Source: Pseudomonadota bacterium
GTDB taxonomy: Bacteria > Oederibacteriota > Muellerivitia > Muellerivitales > Muellerivitaceae
Assembly: GCA_021324075.1 (NCBI GenBank)
Contig: JAJPJW010000026.1
Location: 1 to 34,585 of the forward strand
DNA: 34,585 nucleotides
Direction of reading: 5' to 3'
Part shown: piece by piece, positions 1 to 7,755 of the stretch
Position numbering within the stretch: the stretch's first letter is position 1
Layout: every line of letters begins with the position of its first letter
Position numbers and translations under genes: made by a program
The notes under the pieces: generated by a model
What the model saw: the letters and a program-made list of their open reading frames with translations, nothing else
Databases searched by the model: none
What the model was told of the DNA's origin: nothing

Positions 1-397
1 GCACATAAATGTCCACCGGCACCGTAGGTCTGTCGAACATGTAGGAGATGCCGACGACGCCCCGGGCCCCCACGGCCACGCTCCCCTGCAGGTTTAGGTC
101 CCCACCCACGCCGAAATAAAGCGGCAGGAGGCCCTGTTTGGGATGGATGACGTCGTAGTCGTGCCAGAGGTAGTCCAACTGCAGTAGCGTCGCGCCGTTG
201 CCCAGTTTCACGGCGGGCTGGAAGGCGTTTTGCCGGTCGACCCAGATCTTGCCGACCGCTCCCCAGGTTCCCGGATCACCCAGTTCCAAACCCAGGCCGA
301 AATTCCCGCCACCCGCGATGGGTGACTCACCTGCAAAAACCCCCAAAGGCAAAAAAGCTAAACCCACCAGGGCCAACATCCAGAAACATTTCTTCAT
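1..397 (-). CDS. Outer-membrane beta-barrel-like protein (C-terminus outside window)
   Basis: The gene starts at ATG 397 behind a strong AGGAGG five bases upstream and runs off the left edge, so only the first 132 codons are visible. The N-terminus is a signal peptide: MKK, then a hydrophobic stretch ending near FAGES. The mature part begins with a glycine-rich strand (AGGGNFGLGLELGDPG) and continues with alternating aromatic and glycine strands such as LQLDYLWHDYDV and LPLYFGVGGDL. This layout resembles small 8-strand outer-membrane barrels of the BAPKO_0422/DUF3996 type; that family assignment is from memory of its pattern. It is the last visible gene of the minus-strand run and lies 37 bp after the 163-residue gene. 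Function is unknown; a structural outer-membrane role is inferred. Confidence 0.7.
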   Translation of the reverse strand, partial: MKKCFWMLALVGLAFLPLGVFAGESPIAGGGNFGLGLELGDPGTWGAVGKIWVDRQNAFQPAVKLGNGATLLQLDYLWHDYDVIHPKQGLLPLYFGVGGDLNLQGSVAVGARGVVGISYMFDRPTVPVDIYV

Positions 398-434
398 GTC
401 GTCCTCCTAAAAACTGATTTTGGTTGGACTACTG

Positions 435-926
435 TTAAAGACTTTCCTTCAATTGGCGCAGCTTCGCGCGTTTTTTCAAATCTTCCCGGAGCTCACGGAT
501 CCTACCCGTCAGCTTTTCGGGTGGTATCTCCGTAAAATCGGTGCCGTCTTCCTCCGTCTTCGGTTCCTCGAACTTCGAGGATTCCGTATCGACAAAAAAC
601 ACCTCCGGAAGCTCCAAGCCCTCCTTGTAATCTTCCGCCATCTCCTTGAAATAGTCCGCTTTATGGATGAATTTACGGAACCGGTAAACCAAGGCTCCCA
701 AAGTCTTTCCAGCGTCTACCACCCGGTGGACGAAATGGATTTCCAAATCCATGTCCCGGATGGCCAATTGGTCGTCAGGAAAATAATTGGCAACGAAGTC
801 GATCAACCATTTGAAAGCCTCTTCCACATAGAGTTGTTGGGCCTGCTGGAAAGCCTCCAATTGCTCCTCCAGTTCTTTTTCACTCAATTCGGGACTTTCG
901 TCCCCGTTTTTTGCCCCCGAAACCAT
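435..926 (-). CDS. Hypothetical charged alpha-helical protein, 163 aa
   Basis: I do not recognise this protein. I chose ATG 926 because an AAGGA motif precedes it; the frame is open further upstream, but only with a TTG codon at 971. It has no signal peptide or membrane segment. Residues 10-45 form a glutamate/glutamine-rich helix (EKELEEQLEAFQQAQQLYVE). A mixed central part contains IHFVHRVVDAGKTLG and a lysine/arginine-rich helix ends the protein (GRIRELREDLKKRAKLRQL). It is probably cytoplasmic. It sits 54 bp after thpR in a run of housekeeping genes, so it is likely co-transcribed with them. Its function cannot be inferred. Confidence 0.75.
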   Translation of the reverse strand: MVSGAKNGDESPELSEKELEEQLEAFQQAQQLYVEEAFKWLIDFVANYFPDDQLAIRDMDLEIHFVHRVVDAGKTLGALVYRFRKFIHKADYFKEMAEDYKEGLELPEVFFVDTESSKFEEPKTEEDGTDFTEIPPEKLTGRIRELREDLKKRAKLRQLKESL

Positions 927-980
927 GTTCCATCCTTTTTTTATTCTTGGTTTTATCCTACCCGAAAGCAACCCACCTTT

Positions 981-1550
981 TCACTCTTTGCCGAATCCAT
1001 AGTCCCCCAGGGACGTATAGATAGACCCTCCGGAAGCCAACTGGCTTTTAAAAAGGATGAATCGGTCGGCTTTCCATGATTCCCAATGGGCGGGGCAGGT
1101 TCCTTTAAGTGCTTTTACCGCTGCCTCCGGGTCCTCCTTTTCCCTGACCCGCCCCAGGGTTAAATGGGGATAATATTCCTTGTCATCCGGTTCCACGCCA
1201 AAACTTCCCAAAAGGACCGAGAGTTTCTTTTCCAAGCTCCCAAACTCTTCCATTCCTTTAAGAACCGGTATGAACAAAACACGGGGCCTTTCGAGCCTTG
1301 GAAAAGCTCCCAGGCCCCCGATTTCCGCCTCAAAAGGAGCTGAGGAAAGGGCCGATTCTCTTAAACCTTGTTCCAGTTTTGGCAAAAGCTTTTCTTCAAA
1401 ATCCCCGATGAACCTCAACGTAATGTGAAGCTGGGCCTTGGACACCCACCTGACGCCTCGGTATTTCGCCATCTTCGCCAGTAGTTCGGCGATCCCATCC
1501 GCAAGGGCGGGGGCCACCGGCACCGCCACGAAAAGCCTTAAGGCGGCCAT
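981..1550 (-). CDS. thpR: RNA 2',3'-cyclic phosphodiesterase (2H phosphoesterase, LigT/ThpR)
   Basis: This 189-residue protein has the family's usual length. It carries the two HxTx signatures that define the 2H phosphoesterase active site: HITLRF at residue 42 and HLTLGR at residue 129. The N-terminus (LRLFVAVPVAP) matches the usual first strand. Family members open 2',3'-cyclic phosphate ends of RNA and ligate tRNA halves in vitro; the cellular role is poorly defined. The ATG has a GAAGG three bases upstream, and the gene lies 6 bp after the cinA stop. cinA-thpR adjacency is common in bacteria, often with recA next; here recA is about 21 kb away. Confidence 0.92.
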   Translation of the reverse strand: MAALRLFVAVPVAPALADGIAELLAKMAKYRGVRWVSKAQLHITLRFIGDFEEKLLPKLEQGLRESALSSAPFEAEIGGLGAFPRLERPRVLFIPVLKGMEEFGSLEKKLSVLLGSFGVEPDDKEYYPHLTLGRVREKEDPEAAVKALKGTCPAHWESWKADRFILFKSQLASGGSIYTSLGDYGFGKE

Positions 1551-1556
1551 AGGCCT

Positions 1557-2816
1557 TCAGTCTCTTGCCGGCATTTGCAGGCAATGGCGCCGAAGAAGCT
1601 CCAGGGCCGCCTGGCTGGCCCTTTTCTTCACCGTCTCCCGGCTTCCCGTAAAACGGAATTCGAAAGCCTGGGTGGATTGCTCGTCCGAAAGCCCGATATA
1701 AACCAGTCCGACAGGCTTTTCCGACGAACCGCCCGTGGGGCCGGCAATACCGGTCGTTGAAAGGCCGATGTCGGCCTTGGCCGCCTTGCGCACGTTGGTG
1801 GCCAGGACTTCGGCCACTTCCTTGGAGACGGCGCCCTTTTGCCGGATCAATTGGGGGTCTACTTTCAGGGCCTCGTCCTTCGCCTCGTTGCTGTAAACCA
1901 CGTAGCCCCGGAGGAAATAGTTGGAACTCCCGGATACCTGGGTGACGCGGTGGGCGATTAGCCCCCCGGTACAGGATTCGGCCGTGGCCAGGGTCATGTG
2001 GCGGGTCGTCAACATTTGGCCCACAATGGTTTCCAGCCCGTCGTGGTTCCAGCCATAAATATAATTGGGCAAGCGGGTGGTCAAAACCTTCCCCAATTCC
2101 TCGATGAGGGCGTCCGCCTTCTCCACGCTTTCGGCCTTGGCCGACAACCGAATATCCACCCCCTCCCAATGGGCCAGGACCCCGATGGTCGGATTGGTCG
2201 AACTCTCAAATATATCGGCGATTTTTTCATTGAGGGCTGATTCGTCAATGCCTGTGGTGCGGTAAACCCTGGACTTGATGACCGTCCCGCCCGGTGAAAG
2301 GGATTTCAGGAAAGGTTTGATTGTCTCCTCGAACATGGCCTTCATTTCAGAAGGCACCCCCGGCAGGCAGGCCAGTTGGGACTTGCCCACCTTGATAATG
2401 AAGCCCGGCGCAGTGCCATTGGCGTTGGGAACGACCGCGGCACCCTGGGGAATGAAGGCTTGGTTCAGGTTCACCTTGGGGAAGGGTTTGCCGGGACGGA
2501 AACGGGCGAAGCGCTGTTCGATGGCCTTGGCGATGTCCTCATGAAAAACCAGTTGTTTCTGGGCCAGCCGGGCGATGACCTTGCGGGTGACGTCGTCCAC
2601 CGTGGGTCCCAGGCCGCCGGTGGTCAGGACCACATTGCTCCGCTCGCAGGCCAGCTTTAAGGCCGACTCCAGGCGTTTTTCGTTGTCCCCCACGGCCTGA
2701 AAACCGTAAACATCCACGCCTAAGAGGGCCAACTGCTGGGCGATCCAGGAGGAATTGGTGTCCACATTCTGGCCCAAAAGCAGTTCGGTTCCGATCGCCA
2801 CGATTTCAGCGTTCAA
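1557..2816 (-). CDS. cinA: CinA: nicotinamide-nucleotide amidohydrolase / molybdopterin-binding-like domain protein
   Basis: This 419-residue protein has the full CinA architecture. Residues 1-170 form a MoCF-type domain beginning NAEIVAIGTELLLG with a TTGGLGPTVDD loop. The C-terminal ~160 residues form the NMN deamidase domain (ATAESCTGGLIAHRVT, then GIAGPTGG). The C-terminal domain converts nicotinamide mononucleotide to nicotinate mononucleotide in pyridine-nucleotide salvage; the N-terminal domain has ADP-ribose pyrophosphatase activity in some homologues. The start is TTG 2816: the residues after it align with the usual CinA N-terminus and a GGAAAGG lies upstream. It sits 22 bp after pgpA and 6 bp before thpR, clearly within one operon. 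Confidence 0.95.
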   Translation of the reverse strand: MNAEIVAIGTELLLGQNVDTNSSWIAQQLALLGVDVYGFQAVGDNEKRLESALKLACERSNVVLTTGGLGPTVDDVTRKVIARLAQKQLVFHEDIAKAIEQRFARFRPGKPFPKVNLNQAFIPQGAAVVPNANGTAPGFIIKVGKSQLACLPGVPSEMKAMFEETIKPFLKSLSPGGTVIKSRVYRTTGIDESALNEKIADIFESSTNPTIGVLAHWEGVDIRLSAKAESVEKADALIEELGKVLTTRLPNYIYGWNHDGLETIVGQMLTTRHMTLATAESCTGGLIAHRVTQVSGSSNYFLRGYVVYSNEAKDEALKVDPQLIRQKGAVSKEVAEVLATNVRKAAKADIGLSTTGIAGPTGGSSEKPVGLVYIGLSDEQSTQAFEFRFTGSRETVKKRASQAALELLRRHCLQMPARD

Positions 2817-2838
2817 GGGAGGCCTTTCCGAGCCGCAG

Positions 2839-3294
2839 CTATTTAATGTAATCCACCAGCATGCGGCCGATCTGCACCCAGGCTAGGGCATAAAGCCCCG
2901 CCACCAGGTCGTCCGTCATGATGCCCCATCCCCCCGGCAGTTTTTCGACCCGGTGGATGGGATAGGGTTTCCAGATGTCGAAAAGCCGGAACAGGACGAT
3001 GGCCATGATCACGAAGGGCCATTGATGGGGTATGGCCAGCATGGCCACGCCCATACCCAGTACCTCATCCATGACCGCGCTGGAGGGGTCCACGTCCCCA
3101 ATGGCCTTGGCATACTCGCCGGTTGAATAAACCCCCAGGAAGTAAACCACGACCAAGGTCGCCAAGTGGATCAAGGGGGAATCAATCAGGGGGTAAAAGA
3201 GCGGCGCGGCCGCCAGGGAAGCCCAGGTGCCCGGAGCGAAGGGAATCTTGCCGATGCCCAGGAAGGTCGCGACCCAGAAGTGGAAATGTTTCAC
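2839..3294 (-). CDS. pgpA: Phosphatidylglycerophosphatase A
   Basis: This 151-residue membrane enzyme removes phosphate from phosphatidylglycerol phosphate to give phosphatidylglycerol. The family N-terminal motif GIGKIPFAPGTWASL is present, as is the acidic VMDEVLGM motif. Several hydrophobic segments follow, and the conserved FRLFDIWKPYPI and GGWGIMTDDLVAG elements are intact. The frame is open further upstream, but I chose GTG 3294: GGAGG lies just upstream and the GTG overlaps the pgsA stop as GTGA. That coupling joins synthesis of the phosphorylated lipid (PgsA) with its dephosphorylation. Cytoplasmic membrane location. Confidence 0.93.
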   Translation of the reverse strand: MKHFHFWVATFLGIGKIPFAPGTWASLAAAPLFYPLIDSPLIHLATLVVVYFLGVYSTGEYAKAIGDVDPSSAVMDEVLGMGVAMLAIPHQWPFVIMAIVLFRLFDIWKPYPIHRVEKLPGGWGIMTDDLVAGLYALAWVQIGRMLVDYIK

Positions 3295-3944
3295 GGCTTG
3301 CCTCCGCTTAACACACGGCGGTTCTTGACGACGTAGTCGATCCCCGAGATCAGCGACATAACGGTGGCGTAAAACATAAGCCAATAGGGGCCGTACCAAA
3401 CCACGTATTCCACCACATTCCCCCAGGTTCCCAAGCGGGTGACGAACAAATCCCACTTCACTTCGAAGGCCCCCACGGTGGCCTGGGCGCAGATGATCGC
3501 CAGGATGACCGAACAGGCCACGATTTGGGAGACGGTTTTGTGCTTTCCCGCCCGGCTGGCCGCAATGACGATGTTTTGGCTCTGGGCCACTTGGCGGAGC
3601 CCCGTGATGAGGAATTCACGGGCGAAGATGATGACGAACATCCATAGCGGGACCAGGTCCAACGCCACAAAGGAGCCGAACACCGAAAGGAGGAGGATCT
3701 TATCCGCAAGGGGATCCAGCAGGGCCCCAAAATCGGTATTCAATTTGTACTTACGGGCCAGGTAGCCGTCCAGGTAGTCGCTGATGGCACCCCAGGCGAA
3801 CAATAAACCGGCCGCCCATTTGGCCCAAACTTCGTCCCGGAAGATCAGAATAAGGTAGAGGGGCGTGACCCCAATGCGGGACAAGGTCACCAGGTTGGCG
3901 ACATTCCATTGGGAAGGCCTAGTGGCGGCGGGGGACGGGGGCAT
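3291..3944 (-). CDS. pgsA: CDP-diacylglycerol--glycerol-3-phosphate 3-phosphatidyltransferase
   Basis: PgsA transfers the phosphatidyl group from CDP-diacylglycerol to glycerol 3-phosphate, the committed step to phosphatidylglycerol. The protein is 217 residues with several membrane segments. The CDP-alcohol phosphotransferase signature is complete: SDYLDGYLAR, then TDFGALLDPLADK about ten residues on, supplying the metal-binding aspartates. The N-terminal NVANLVTLSRIGVTP is typical of PgsA. ATG 3944 is preferred over an in-frame TTG at 3950 because GAGGG sits six bases before the ATG. It starts 2 bp after the rimO stop and its own stop overlaps the pgpA start. Confidence 0.95.
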   Translation of the reverse strand: MPPSPAATRPSQWNVANLVTLSRIGVTPLYLILIFRDEVWAKWAAGLLFAWGAISDYLDGYLARKYKLNTDFGALLDPLADKILLLSVFGSFVALDLVPLWMFVIIFAREFLITGLRQVAQSQNIVIAASRAGKHKTVSQIVACSVILAIICAQATVGAFEVKWDLFVTRLGTWGNVVEYVVWYGPYWLMFYATVMSLISGIDYVVKNRRVLSGGKP

Positions 3945-3946
3945 GG

Positions 3947-5362
3947 TCAACCCTCAGGGGAAACGGCTTTGCCGACCAGGTCCTGCTGAAGCGCATGGGT
4001 GATTTCAACTTCCACCCACTGGCCTATGCGGGGACTGGAGAGGCCTTCGATTAAAACCACGCCATCCACTTCGGGGGCCTGGTAGCGGGTGCGCCCCTGC
4101 ACCTGCCCGTTCTCGATTTCTTCAACTACCACCGACAGCCGCTCCCCGACCCAGCGTTGGTGGGATTTTTCGGCGATTTCTTCCTGGACCCGGTAGGCCT
4201 CGGCCAAGCGGGCCTTCTTGACGGCCTCCGGCACCTGGTTTTCCATGATGCCTGCGGGGGTGTTCTCCTCCTGGGAATAAGCGAAAAACCCGACATAGTC
4301 CAATTGGGACTGCTTGAGGAATTCCAGTAGTTCGTTGAAATCCTGGTCCGTTTCACCGGGAAAGCCCACGATAAAGGTCGATCGGATCGAAGAATGGGGG
4401 ATCTTGGCCTTGATTCTCTGGATCAGTTTTTCCAAAAGCGCCCGGTCTCCGATCCGCTGCATCGACTTCAAAACCCGGTCGCTGGCGTGCTGGAGGGGCA
4501 CATCAAAATAAGGGCAAATCTTGGGATTGGCGGCCATGACTTCCAAGAGTTCGTCCGAAACGCGGCTGGGATAGAGGTAGTGGAGGCGGACCCAGTCCAG
4601 GTCTTCCACCTTGGCCAACCTGGCCAAAAGCTCGGCAATCTTGGGCTTCCCATAGCGGTCCGCCCCATACCAAGTGCTGTCCTGGGCCACCAGGCAGATT
4701 TCCCGGACACCCTGGGCGGCCAAATGGCGGGCTTCCTCTTCGATATCCTCCAGGGACCGGCTGCGGTAATGCCCCCGGATCTTAGGGATAATGCAGAAGG
4801 TACAGGGCAAATCGCACCCTTCTGAGATTTTCACATAGGCGAAATGGGCGGGCGTGGAAAGAAGGCGCGGCGATGAAGCATCATAAACATAAGTCGCTTC
4901 ATTCATGGAGTTGGGCAGCAAGGGGGCCTTCCCCTTCGCTGATAAAACCGCATCCGGAATGGGCTCGATGGAAAAGGGCAATCCCTTCCCCTTGATTTGA
5001 TTGGCTACATTCTCCACGTCGTTCAAGCCGAACAAGATGTCGATTTCAGGAAGTTCTTTCCTTAATTCATCCCCATAACGGTGCGCCAGGCAGCCCCCGA
5101 CGACGAGGGATTTCAATTGGCCCGTCTTTCGCAGCTTAGCTACTTCCAGGATGGTATCGATCGATTCCTTTTTGGAGGCCTCAATGAACCCGCAGGTATT
5201 CACAATGACCACCTCGGCTTGGGTCGGGTCCTTGACCAGGGCATAGTGGTCCTGCGCCAGTTTTCCCAGCATCACCTCGGAATCCACGGTGTTCTTGGGA
5301 CAACCCAGGCTGATGACGGCGACGGTCTTGGCGGATGTTTTGTCGGCTGTTTTCTTGCTCAT
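3947..5362 (-). CDS. rimO: Ribosomal protein uS12 (S12) Asp methylthiotransferase RimO
   Basis: RimO adds a methylthio group to a conserved aspartate of ribosomal protein S12 using two [4Fe-4S] clusters and S-adenosylmethionine. The 471-residue protein shows the N-terminal MTTase domain with cluster cysteines at about 21, 57 and 91 (LGCPKNT, NTCGF, GGCLA). The radical-SAM motif CDLPCTFC is at 183-190, followed by the RGHYRSRS segment. A C-terminal TRAM domain begins near residue 405 (ERLSVVVEE). The CPKNTVDSE sequence favours RimO over MiaB. No good ribosome-binding site precedes ATG 5362. It is the first gene of the minus-strand run and lies 171 bp after bioA. Confidence 0.96.
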   Translation of the reverse strand: MSKKTADKTSAKTVAVISLGCPKNTVDSEVMLGKLAQDHYALVKDPTQAEVVIVNTCGFIEASKKESIDTILEVAKLRKTGQLKSLVVGGCLAHRYGDELRKELPEIDILFGLNDVENVANQIKGKGLPFSIEPIPDAVLSAKGKAPLLPNSMNEATYVYDASSPRLLSTPAHFAYVKISEGCDLPCTFCIIPKIRGHYRSRSLEDIEEEARHLAAQGVREICLVAQDSTWYGADRYGKPKIAELLARLAKVEDLDWVRLHYLYPSRVSDELLEVMAANPKICPYFDVPLQHASDRVLKSMQRIGDRALLEKLIQRIKAKIPHSSIRSTFIVGFPGETDQDFNELLEFLKQSQLDYVGFFAYSQEENTPAGIMENQVPEAVKKARLAEAYRVQEEIAEKSHQRWVGERLSVVVEEIENGQVQGRTRYQAPEVDGVVLIEGLSSPRIGQWVEVEITHALQQDLVGKAVSPEG

Positions 5363-5449
5363 AAGCGGAGTTACTGTAACACAACCGAAGGTTAAAAACG
5401 AATCCTACCCTCATTTTCATTATTACAATTAGGCGAAGACCAACACAAG

Positions 5450-5477
5450 GAAACGAGGGTGACATAGTTCTCGTTTC
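5450..5477. repeat. Inverted repeat in the bioA-rimO gap
   Basis: Perfect 8-bp arms, GAAACGAG and CTCGTTTC, flank a 12-base loop. It lies 57 bp after the bioA stop and 88 bp before the rimO start. No T-run follows on the minus strand, so it is a poor intrinsic terminator. It could be a processing hairpin or an operator. The remaining 171-bp gap also contains an 11-bp palindrome, GTTACTGTAAC, at 5370-5380 just before rimO. Confidence 0.4.
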
Positions 5478-5533
5478 GGGGTCATCCGCCATTATGAATA
5501 GATGAGTTGGTTGGGTGAGAAGAAAACAAAAAA

Positions 5534-6886
5534 CTATGATGTGGCCGCTTCGATGCTCTTGGAAACCACTTCGATCAAAAACGCCAAGTCCTTTTTGGAA
5601 ATGCCCAAGGGAGGCATAAGGACGATGACATTGCCCAAGGGCCGCATGAGGACGCCCCTCTTCTTGGCCTCCGCGCAAACCCGGTAGCCCATTTTCTTTT
5701 CGTAAGGATAGGGCTCGTTTGTTTTCTTGTTTTTAACAAGCTCGATACCGCCCATCATCCCCCTCAGACGGACATCGGCCACGTGGGGATGGGCCACCAA
5801 TGGCTCCAGGAACTCCTGGAGCATGAGGCTTTTCTCTTCGACCCCCTCCAGGAATCCCCTTTTTTCCATCAACCCCAAGTTCGCCAGGGCCGCGGCACAG
5901 CCCAATTGGTTCCCCGTGAAGGTATGCCCATGGTAAAAGGTCCGCAAGGAACCAAAAGTTCCCAGGAAGGCCCGGTAGACCTTCTCGGTCGCCAGGGTGG
6001 CCGCCACCGGCAGGTAGCCGCCCGTGAGGTTTTTCGCCACGCAAAGCAGGTCCGGCCGGACGCCTTCCTGCTCGCAGGCAAACATCGTTCCCGTGCGCCC
6101 AAAACCCGTTGCAACCTCATCCAGGATGAGCAATACGCCATAGCGGTCGCACAAGCGGCGGATTGCCTTCAAATAGCCCCATGGGTGCGCCAACATTCCC
6201 CCCGCTCCCTCAATGAGAGGCTCCATATGGACCGCCGCCAGGCGGGACCCGTACTTGCGGAAAAGAGCCTCCGCTTCCTTCACACTATCCTTCAACCATT
6301 GATCGTTCGAAACCCGGCGGCTGGGGTAGTCATGGGGGCTTTTGACTTTCAGGGTCTTGAACAACATTCCGCCGAAGATAGCGTGGAAAAGCTCGATACC
6401 GCCCAGGCTGACCGAACCGATGGTGTCACCGTGGTAGCCCTCCCGGACGGTCAGGAACAGGTTCTTTTTCGGCCTTGCGGGTTTTACCTGCTTCCAATAT
6501 TGGAATGCCATCTTGGCGGCGATCTCATTGGCTTCCGAGCCCGAGTCGGAGTAAAAAACCCGGGTCAGGCCCTTGGGGGCCAGTTGAACCAGTTTTTCCG
6601 CCAAGAGGATAGCCGGTTCATTGGAGGCGCCCAACATCGTGGAATGGGCGATCTTCTGGAGCTGTTTTTGGATGGCCCGGTCGATTTCGGGCACTTGGTG
6701 CCCGTGGACGTTGCACCAAAGGGAGGAAACCCCATCGAGATACTTCCTGCCCTTGGAGTCGTAAAGGTAGGTTCCCTTCCCCCGTGTAATGATGGTGATG
6801 TCCTTGTCCATCTCCCACTCCCGCTGCTGGGTGAAGGGATGCCAGAGGTGTTGTTTGTCTTTTTTGGAAAGTCGCTTGTAGTTCAT
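5534..6886 (-). CDS. bioA: Adenosylmethionine--8-amino-7-oxononanoate transaminase
   Basis: BioA moves the amino group of S-adenosylmethionine to 7-keto-8-aminopelargonate, forming 7,8-diaminopelargonate. The 450-residue protein has class III aminotransferase features: SSLWCNVHGH near residue 60, the PLP phosphate site DSGSEANE, LILDEVATGFGRTG, and the lysine segment VAKNLTGGYLPVA, where K forms the internal aldimine. HLWHPFTQ at the N-terminus is typical of BioA rather than other class III enzymes. ATG 6886 lies 2 bp after the bioD stop, so the two are one unit. No bioB or bioC occurs in the window. Confidence 0.96.
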   Translation of the reverse strand: MNYKRLSKKDKQHLWHPFTQQREWEMDKDITIITRGKGTYLYDSKGRKYLDGVSSLWCNVHGHQVPEIDRAIQKQLQKIAHSTMLGASNEPAILLAEKLVQLAPKGLTRVFYSDSGSEANEIAAKMAFQYWKQVKPARPKKNLFLTVREGYHGDTIGSVSLGGIELFHAIFGGMLFKTLKVKSPHDYPSRRVSNDQWLKDSVKEAEALFRKYGSRLAAVHMEPLIEGAGGMLAHPWGYLKAIRRLCDRYGVLLILDEVATGFGRTGTMFACEQEGVRPDLLCVAKNLTGGYLPVAATLATEKVYRAFLGTFGSLRTFYHGHTFTGNQLGCAAALANLGLMEKRGFLEGVEEKSLMLQEFLEPLVAHPHVADVRLRGMMGGIELVKNKKTNEPYPYEKKMGYRVCAEAKKRGVLMRPLGNVIVLMPPLGISKKDLAFLIEVVSKSIEAATS

Positions 6887-6888
6887 TG

Positions 6889-7563
6889 TTAAATTTTCAA
6901 CCTGCTTTTTTCCAGATCATTCGCCAGCAAATCTAAATCCGTCCTGTATTTCGGATTAAATTTAACGGGCCCATAAACAGGAACCTTCAAAAGTTTCCGA
7001 AGAGCTTGGACATTGGTTTTTTCCGAAAGCTCTTTCCCTTTATAACCGTTCACGACCGCTCCCAAAACCTTGATCCGGCGCTTTTGAAGGACTTCAACCG
7101 TAAGCAGCGTGTGGTTAAGGGTCCCCAACCCCGCCCGGGCCACAATCAGTACAGGCAGTTTCCATTGAGTTATCCAATCAATGGCCAGTAAATCCCGCGT
7201 AATGGGCACCAAGACCCCGCCGATCCCTTCGACCACCATGCAGTCGTACTTTTTCTTGGCCTTTTGGTAGGTCTCTTCAACCTTTGCCAAAGGAACCACG
7301 CCTTCCTTCCAAGCCGCTACATAGGGGGCGAGGGGCTGGCGGTAGTGGACCGGGACTATTTCGGGATAAACCGAATTTGGAAGTTTCGCCGCTTTTTGGA
7401 GCAGTTTGCCGTCCTCGCTGGGAACCCCGCCTGAAGCTACGGGTTTCATGACCCCGACGCGGATGCCCCGATTCACCAGCAGGCGCACAAGTCCCGCGGC
7501 GATCAGGGTTTTACCGACACCGGTGTCGGTTCCAGCAATAAAAAGGGAGGATGGTTTATTCAA
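6889..7563 (-). CDS. bioD: ATP-dependent dethiobiotin synthetase
   Basis: BioD closes the ureido ring of dethiobiotin from diaminopelargonate, CO2 and ATP. The 224-residue protein begins with the P-loop GTDTGVGKT (residues 11-19), has the conserved MKPVASG segment and VEGIGGVLVPI, and is the normal length. The start is TTG 7563, since the P-loop follows directly and no other start fits. The ribosome-binding site is weak. It is the first gene of bioD-bioA and diverges from the DUF2339 gene. A palindrome 15 bp upstream may be an operator. Confidence 0.94.
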   Translation of the reverse strand: MNKPSSLFIAGTDTGVGKTLIAAGLVRLLVNRGIRVGVMKPVASGGVPSEDGKLLQKAAKLPNSVYPEIVPVHYRQPLAPYVAAWKEGVVPLAKVEETYQKAKKKYDCMVVEGIGGVLVPITRDLLAIDWITQWKLPVLIVARAGLGTLNHTLLTVEVLQKRRIKVLGAVVNGYKGKELSEKTNVQALRKLLKVPVYGPVKFNPKYRTDLDLLANDLEKSRLKI

Positions 7564-7578
7564 AGTGCTAGAAGTCTA

Positions 7579-7596
7579 CAAAAGAATTTTCTTTTG
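7579..7596. promoter_or_regulatory. Palindrome upstream of bioD, candidate operator
   Basis: CAAAAGAATTTTCTTTTG is a perfect dyad of two 8-bp arms around a TT spacer, 15 bp upstream of the bioD start. On the minus strand a weak promoter-like pair, TTGAGC and TATCAA spaced by 16, would overlap or precede it. The position suits a repressor site or an mRNA hairpin near the ribosome-binding region. It does not match the E. coli BirA box. The rest of the 192-bp divergent gap (7564-7755) shows nothing else I can name. Confidence 0.35.
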
Positions 7597-7755
7597 ATAA
7601 AGGGAAGTAATACTCGCTCAAACATGCCCCAATTCCTGGGTTTTCCAAATTCGCTTGCCCGCCCGTTTCGTCTGCCGCCTTTTCCAAGGACAAAGCCCGA
7701 TTGGCGGGCATAAAATAAATCCGTTTCCGCCGACAATTGTTCAATGGGAGGCTCT

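Noticed and set aside
1396-2169. Minus-strand frame of 257 codons inside cinA
   Set aside because: Gly/Arg/Pro-rich out-of-frame shadow of cinA.
5783-6892. Long plus-strand open frame opposite bioA
   Set aside because: bioA is unmistakable on the minus strand.
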